NCBI RefSeq assembly: GCF_019947135.1
Contig: NZ_JAGSHT010000005.1
Location: forward strand, 62,001-126,000
Length of the DNA stretch: 64,000 nucleotides
From: Occultella gossypii
GTDB lineage: Bacteria; Actinomycetota; Actinomycetes; Actinomycetales; Beutenbergiaceae
Reading direction: 5' to 3'
A model generated the notes under the pieces. That model was not told the origin of the DNA, did no database searches, and was given only the letters and a program-made list of their open reading frames with translations. Within the stretch, counting starts at the first letter, position 1. Every line of letters begins with the position of its first letter. Positions 59,929 through 64,000 of the stretch are shown here, one piece after another. Both the position numbers and the translations under genes were made by a program.

Positions 59929-61215
59929 GTGAACGTGATGGACGACGGCGGCCCACCGGTGGAGCGTACGGGTGCGGGTGGGGAGGGGGTACTGATCGAC
60001 TCCCCGGGGCATCGGCTCCGCCTCGACCGGGAGGCCCGCCGACTGCTGGAGTTCGGGCGCGCCGCGCGGCTGCCTGAGGGCGGCTTCGGCTGGCTCGATG
60101 CGACGGGCGTGCCCACGCCGGGGCGGCCCAGGATGCTCTACGTCACCTGCCGGATGACGCATGCGTTCGCGCTCGGCACGCTGCTCGGGGTGGACGGCTC
60201 GGCCGAACTCGTCGACCACGGCTTGCAGGCGCTGCGCGGGTTGTTCGGGGACCGGGCGCACGGAGGCTGGTTCACCTCGGTGGGTGCCGACGGGCCGGCC
60301 GACGACCGCAAGTGGTCCTACCCGCACGCCTTCGTGGTGCTCGCTGCTGCGAGTGCGGCCACGATCGGCCGGCCCGGCGCCACCGAGCTGCTCGACGACG
60401 CCCTGCACGTCATGGCGGAGCGCTTCTGGGACGAGGAGGCGGGCATGGTGGTCGAACAGTGGGACGTCGGCTTCACTCGGCTCGACCCCGAGCGTGGGGC
60501 CAATGCGAACATGCACGCCGTCGAGGCGTTCCTCGCCGCGTGGGCGGCGACCGGCCGGGATGTGTGGCGGGACCGCGCCCTACGGATCGGCTCGCGGATG
60601 GTTGACGTGGCACGCCGGCACGAGTGGCGCCTACCGGAGCACTACGACGCGGCCTGGCACCCAGCCTTGGACCGGTACCGCGACCGTCCGCGGGACCCGT
60701 TCAAGCCGTTCGGCGCCACACCGGGTCACGGCCTCGAGTGGGCGCGGCTGCTGGTCCAGCTGCACCTCGCCTACGAGTCAGCCCCGGGCGGTTCGCCGGC
60801 CTGGCTGATTCCGGCCGCGGAGCAGCTGGCCGACGCAGCCGTGCGGGACGGCTGGCACGTCGATGGCGCCCCCGGCTTCGTCTACACCGTGGACTGGGAG
60901 GGTACTCCGGTCATCCGGAGCCGCCTGCACTGGGTCACCTGCGAGGCCTTGGGCGCCGCCGCGATGCTCTGGCAGGTGACCGGAGACGAGCGGCATGCCC
61001 GCCGCTACGAGACGTGGTGGGCCTACGCCGAGCGGTACCTGATCGACGAACTCCGGGGCTCATGGCACCATGAACTCGACGAGCACAATGCCCCGAGCGC
61101 CACGATCCGTGACGGCAAGGCCGACGCCTACCACGCACTCCAGGCGGTGCTCCTGCCGAGGTTGCCGCCGACCGCCGCCGTGGCTCCCGGCGTCGCCCGG
61201 CTACGGGCTCATTGA
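59929..61215 (+). CDS. AGE-family sugar isomerase, YihS-like (sulfoquinovose or mannose isomerase type)
   Basis: 428 residues, (alpha/alpha)6 barrel of the N-acylglucosamine 2-epimerase family. As I recall E. coli YihS, it aligns over most of its length: GFGWLDATG, TCRMTHAF, LVDHGLQALRG, RGANANMHAVEAFL, GATPGHGLEWARLL, GFVYTVDWEG, DGKADAYHALQ. The histidines at 196, 267 and 402 correspond by position to YihS His176, His248 and His383, and Arg75 to Arg55. It should interconvert an aldose and a ketose. Sulfoquinovose, mannose or a related hexose cannot be separated from sequence alone. The start is GTG 59929 after GAGG; ATG 59938 is possible. It is the last gene of the module B CaiB operon. Confidence 0.86.
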   Translation: MNVMDDGGPPVERTGAGGEGVLIDSPGHRLRLDREARRLLEFGRAARLPEGGFGWLDATGVPTPGRPRMLYVTCRMTHAFALGTLLGVDGSAELVDHGLQALRGLFGDRAHGGWFTSVGADGPADDRKWSYPHAFVVLAAASAATIGRPGATELLDDALHVMAERFWDEEAGMVVEQWDVGFTRLDPERGANANMHAVEAFLAAWAATGRDVWRDRALRIGSRMVDVARRHEWRLPEHYDAAWHPALDRYRDRPRDPFKPFGATPGHGLEWARLLVQLHLAYESAPGGSPAWLIPAAEQLADAAVRDGWHVDGAPGFVYTVDWEGTPVIRSRLHWVTCEALGAAAMLWQVTGDERHARRYETWWAYAERYLIDELRGSWHHELDEHNAPSATIRDGKADAYHALQAVLLPRLPPTAAVAPGVARLRAH

Positions 61216-61293
61216 CCCGGGACGCGTGAGACTGGCTGACGGCCGTTAGGGTGGCGTTCGGAGTGCTGGACGACCCGAGGACGGAGACCACTA

Positions 61294-61869
61294 ATGGAGT
61301 TGCCGGGCTTTCTGGACCACGTGGCAACCGGCGCTGTCATCGGCGGCGGTTCGCCAGCGCACGTGATGATGCACCAGGTCGCGCAGGACGCGCTCCGGAT
61401 CGTCGCCGAACTCAACACGGGTTATCACAACGCGGACGAAGTGCGCGCATTTCTGTCCGAGTTGACCGGACGGACGATCGCCGAGTCTGTCACCGTCTTC
61501 CCCCCGTTCTACTGCGAGTTCGGCAAGAACCTGACCTTCGGCGAGAACGTCTTCGTCAACATGGGCTGCACCTTCCAGGACACGGGCGGGATCTCGATCG
61601 GGGACGGCTCGCTCATCGGGCACGGCAGCACCCTGACCACGCTGAACCATGGCGTCGACCCGGCCCGGCGCGGCGACATGATCCCGGCGCCGGTAGTGAT
61701 CGGCCGGAGCGTGTGGCTCGGCGCCAACGTCACGGTGGTGCCGGGTGTGACGATCGGGGACGGCGCCATCGTCGGGGCGGGCGCAGTGGTAACCAAGGAC
61801 GTCCCCGCGAACACGATCGTGGCCGGGGTGCCGGCCAGGGTCGTCCGGCAGACCGGGTTCGACGCCTAG
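61294..61869 (+). CDS. hexapeptide-repeat sugar O-acetyltransferase (Maa/NodL/LacA type)
   Basis: 191 residues. The left-handed beta-helix is built of hexapeptide repeats ([72 protein letters not shown]). The catalytic-type His lies in [12 protein letters not shown]. It would acetylate a hydroxyl of a sugar or similar acceptor with acetyl-CoA. Single gene, 78 bp after the isomerase; the link to module B is by position only. Confidence 0.9.
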   Translation: MELPGFLDHVATGAVIGGGSPAHVMMHQVAQDALRIVAELNTGYHNADEVRAFLSELTGRTIAESVTVFPPFYCEFGKNLTFGENVFVNMGCTFQDTGGISIGDGSLIGHGSTLTTLNHGVDPARRGDMIPAPVVIGRSVWLGANVTVVPGVTIGDGAIVGAGAVVTKDVPANTIVAGVPARVVRQTGFDA

Positions 61870-62059
61870 ACCTGCGGGCGGTCATCGGATCCCGGGCTCC
61901 GCAGCACTCGGGCAGTGCTGCGCATCGCGGGCCGCGCGTGATGGGCTCGCGCCCGGATACTCTGCGGCAGCCGCCGCGTTCTCGGAGGGTGACAGTGCCG
62001 AGGCCGACGTCCAGTTCGGAACCGAACCGCCCGCCTCGTTCTGCCAGGCCGAAGGGGCG

Positions 62060-62578
62060 TTGCCGGTGGCCGTGGCAGGCGCCTGGCTCACCTCGGTGCA
62101 GAATGAGGCTCTGCGTTTGGACGTCTACCTGGTGGCCGTCGCCCCGGCCCCGGGCGAATCCGAATGGACCTTCGAGGGCGTCCCGCTGTTCGAGCAGGGT
62201 GACCCGGTCGTGACCCTGCAGTACGTGGTCACCAACGTGGGGGAGGAGGATCTGGTGCTCCCGAACGGGGATATGCGCATCAGCCTCAACTATGCGGACA
62301 GCGGCCACTCGGCCACTCCCAGCGAGTTCTTCTGGGAACTCGTGGAGAGCCAGGGTGTGCCGAACAGTCCCATCGACTTCACCGCCACGGCCGGTGAGAC
62401 GGACTGGAACCTGCCGATCGGTCCTGGCCGCTCGGTGTCCTGGGCCGAGGCGTACTGGTACGACGAGGGTGCGGATGCGTTGTTGAGCCTCGAACTGAAC
62501 GAGTTCGTCGACGGCGAGATGGACGGCGACCGGTACGTGATCGATGCCGAGACCGACCTGGTTCTGAGGGCTCCCTGA
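62060..62578 (+). pseudogene. 5'-incomplete gene for an exported DUF4352-like protein
   Basis: The frame encodes a beta-rich domain (TLQYVVTNVGEEDLVLPNGD, SEFFWELVESQGVP) of the kind found in actinobacterial lipoproteins. TTG 62060 is the first possible start, but the same frame is open upstream without any ATG/GTG through the end of the acetyltransferase gene and encodes plausible sequence (FSEGDSAEADVQFGTEPPAS). A signal peptide is missing. The gene has probably lost its 5' end or carries an upstream frameshift. A functional leaderless TTG start cannot be excluded. Function unknown. Confidence 0.6.
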
Positions 62579-62813
62579 CGCCGGCAAGCGCGAAGCGCCG
62601 CCGACCCGAGCAACCTCGAACCAGCGGCACCTCGTGAGCGCTACGACTCAGATGTCGTAATACATTTCTAATGTGGCTCTGACCTGCGCAAACGCAGCGA
62701 AATCCGAGTCTGGGGCCGCGCTGGGGCCGCAACCCTAGGGGTTCGGGCGGCGATGCGGCAACGAGTCGATTCTCTACGGTACGAGTTCCAGCACTTCACT
62801 GGCGAGGCTGGTC
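62579..62813. other. intergenic region before the HTH/nucleotidyltransferase pair
   Basis: No gene. It contains an AT-richer stretch (62641-62680) and two copies of CTGGGGCCGC (62710-62719 and 62721-62730), followed by the near-palindrome AACCCTAGGGGTT. It separates the metabolic island from the toxin-antitoxin-like pair and could be an old recombination junction. No integrase is present. Confidence 0.4.
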
Positions 62814-62841
62814 AGACAACTTCGCATATGCGAAACTGTCT
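62814..62841. promoter_or_regulatory. 28-bp palindromic operator before the HTH/nucleotidyltransferase pair
   Basis: The centre TTCGCATATGCGAA (62821-62834) is a perfect 14-bp palindrome. The flanks AGACAAC and ACTGTCT extend the symmetry to 28 bp with two mismatched pairs. It ends 3 bp before the ATG at 62845, so a bound protein would cover the start region. Autoregulation by the HTH protein is the natural reading. Confidence 0.8.
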
Positions 62842-62844
62842 GTC

Positions 62845-63507
62845 ATGAGTCTCCTCGGTGTATCTGAGGCCGCAGAGCGGCTGGGGGTATCCACGCGACG
62901 CGTGCAGCACCTCGTCGCGAGTGGAGACCTGCGCCAGGTGGCGCGCGGAGTCGTCGACGAAGTCTCGGTCGAGCGTCTGATCGCGGTCCGCGGCGGCTCA
63001 CACGTCCGGGCCTGGTCGGAGGCGACAGCTTGGGGAGCGGTGGCAATCCTGTCGGGGGCAGAGGCTGACTGGATGGGGGAGCGGCAGCGCTCGCGCCTGA
63101 GGGCGCGGCTGCGTACGTTGTCCGCGGTCGAACTCGTGGAGCGTGCCCGTGGCCGGGCCGTTGTGACTCGCTACCGCGCCCACTCGAGCGCCGGCAAGTA
63201 CCTCGTCGCGGCGGTGGTCTATCCAGTGAACGTGGCTGGCCGTCTTGGTCTCGCCGAGACGAGCGCCATCGACGGGTATCTCGCCGTCGATGGCATTGCC
63301 GCCGTGGTGTCGCGTCATGGGTTGATCCGCGACGACGCGGGTCGAGTCACTCTCCGCGCCACGACCATGGATCTCGACATCGTGCGTGACCTGTGTGAAC
63401 GCAGCGTGCTCGTCGCAGCCCTGGATCTGGCGGAGTCCCTCGACGTACGCGAGCGGCGGGCGGGCCTCGCCGCGCTCGACGGCGTTCTGGAGGGCTGGCG
63501 TGGCTGA
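62845..63507 (+). CDS. helix-turn-helix protein, putative antitoxin of a nucleotidyltransferase toxin pair
   Basis: 220 residues. The N-terminal MerR/excisionase-type helix-turn-helix (about 3-50: LGVSEAAERLGVSTRRVQHL) is followed by an unrecognised alpha/beta region ending in LDLAESLDVRERRAGLAALD. No Shine-Dalgarno precedes ATG 62845; the palindrome occupies the leader, and translation may be leaderless. Its stop overlaps the next gene by 8 bp. Two-gene HTH plus nucleotidyltransferase units of this layout behave as toxin-antitoxin or abortive-infection systems (AbiE-like; family knowledge). The antitoxin role is inference. Confidence 0.7.
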   Translation: MSLLGVSEAAERLGVSTRRVQHLVASGDLRQVARGVVDEVSVERLIAVRGGSHVRAWSEATAWGAVAILSGAEADWMGERQRSRLRARLRTLSAVELVERARGRAVVTRYRAHSSAGKYLVAAVVYPVNVAGRLGLAETSAIDGYLAVDGIAAVVSRHGLIRDDAGRVTLRATTMDLDIVRDLCERSVLVAALDLAESLDVRERRAGLAALDGVLEGWRG

Positions 63508-64000
63508 CCGTCTCACCATCGATGTGCCGAGCCCCGTGGGCGGCTGGGGTGCGCCGTGGCCGAATGTCGCCGAGATCGAGGCCGTGCTGCCGCACGAGAA
63601 ATGGACGCTTGTCGGCGGACTCATGGCGCAGCTCCACGCCATCCATCGAGGCGTCGACGCGATCCGGCCGACGAACGACGTGGACATCGTGCTCCACGTC
63701 GAGACCACGCGCGGCATCGCCGCGGAGGCGGCGAACGCACTGGAGTCGATTGGTTACGCGTTCACCCCATCGATGGACGATCGAAACGCCATCGCACACC
63801 GCTTCCTCCGAGGCGACTCACGGGTTGACCTCGCGACCAGTGCGGATGTCGTCGACGTGCTGGTCGCCGACCACGCCGCACCCCGCGTGATCGCGAAGCT
63901 GCGTGGCAAGGACATGATGGCGATCGAGGGCGGAACCCAGGCGCTGCGGCGAACCATCAACGCGCGTCTGCAGATCACGTCCGAGCGAATGACCACGGTC
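63500..64000 (+). CDS. nucleotidyltransferase, AbiEii/MenA-like putative toxin (3' end cut by window)
   Basis: 167 codons visible from GTG 63500 (GTGGCTGA overlap with the HTH gene). The nucleotidyltransferase core is WTLVGGLMAQLHAI, RPTNDVDIVLHV and later RVDLAT: the GG motif followed by T-x-D-x-D, which binds the metal and nucleotide, with a third acid downstream. Toxins of this superfamily transfer nucleotides to tRNA or proteins; related domains occur in non-toxin enzymes. The rest of the gene lies beyond the window. Confidence 0.75.
   Translation, partial: MADRLTIDVPSPVGGWGAPWPNVAEIEAVLPHEKWTLVGGLMAQLHAIHRGVDAIRPTNDVDIVLHVETTRGIAAEAANALESIGYAFTPSMDDRNAIAHRFLRGDSRVDLATSADVVDVLVADHAAPRVIAKLRGKDMMAIEGGTQALRRTINARLQITSERMTTV

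Noticed and set aside
59929-61215. A complete sulfoquinovose (sulfoglycolysis) pathway
   Set aside because: Only the isomerase resembles such a pathway. No sulfoquinovosidase, SF kinase/aldolase, sulfo-transaldolase or sulfo-ED enzymes are in the window.
62700-62760. Prophage or integrative element attachment site
   Set aside because: A short direct repeat and a palindrome are present, but no integrase, tRNA gene or second copy of an att core is in the window.
1-64000. tRNA, rRNA, CRISPR arrays, riboswitches and insertion sequences
   Set aside because: None were seen on reading both strands: no repeat-spacer pattern, no transposase-like frame, and no gap long enough for a typical riboswitch with convincing conserved elements.

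Overview
The window is GC-rich DNA (about 70% by eye) with short intergenic gaps, ATGA/GTGA start-stop overlaps, frequent GTG starts, many LacI-family regulators and lipoprotein-anchored sugar-binding proteins. This fits a free-living actinobacterium, probably order Micrococcales. The lineage is inference; no rRNA or marker gene lies in the window. I found no tRNA, rRNA, CRISPR array or intact insertion sequence. It is an accessory catabolic region made of transporter-plus-enzyme modules, most with their own regulator.

Layout. (1) 1-2573: end of a CUT1 sugar ABC operon with a divergent XylR-type AraC regulator, then a DUF2268 zinc protease and a pair of 53-bp direct repeats. (2) 3709-15072: module A. 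A divergent promoter region carries two mirror-image copies of a LacI-type operator, each between the -35 and -10 boxes. Leftward it drives a fused family I CoA-transferase and a crotonase. Rightward it drives a CUT1 importer, crotonase, family III CoA-transferase (CaiB), MaoC hydratase, acyl-CoA dehydrogenase (ACAD), SDR and LacI regulator. (3) 15114-18793: a membrane protein, an SDR lacking its YxxxK, a DinB protein and an alpha/beta hydrolase. (4) 18974-24749: FAD oxidoreductase plus CUT1 importer under a divergent LacI regulator, with a near-palindromic operator. (5) 24852-32526: a secreted I36-like protein, a membrane protein, an XRE-cupin regulator, DUF1028 and a Dpp-type peptide importer with fused ATPases. 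(6) 32706-38739: a decaying glycan locus with a frameshifted binding protein, a naturally fused pair of CUT1 permeases, a GntR regulator and a glycoside hydrolase 2 that lacks the C-terminal end of its family. (7) 39024-47701: an AraC regulator with a hydrolase/NmrA/DHFR-like operon, a VOC protein, three aldo/keto reductases and a divergent LysR. (8) 47825-61215: module B. Two similar fused CoA-transferases flank a TRAP transporter, followed by a crotonase, a divergent LacI, and CaiB-MaoC-ACAD-SDR plus a YihS-like sugar isomerase. (9) 61294-64000: an acetyltransferase, a 5'-incomplete exported protein, and an HTH/nucleotidyltransferase pair behind a 28-bp palindrome.

How the genes work together. 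The main observation is that modules A and B contain the same CaiB-MaoC-ACAD-SDR cassette in the same order. Each also has a crotonase, one or two fused family I CoA-transferases and its own LacI repressor, but the importers belong to unrelated classes (CUT1 ABC in A, TRAP in B). This looks like a peripheral pathway that imports a polar carboxylate or glycoside, makes a CoA thioester by CoA transfer and processes it by beta-oxidation-like steps. The substrate cannot be read from sequence. The sugar isomerase ending the module B operon and the CUT1 importer in module A point to a carbohydrate-derived compound. Both ACADs lack the usual catalytic glutamate, so the step they catalyse is an open question.
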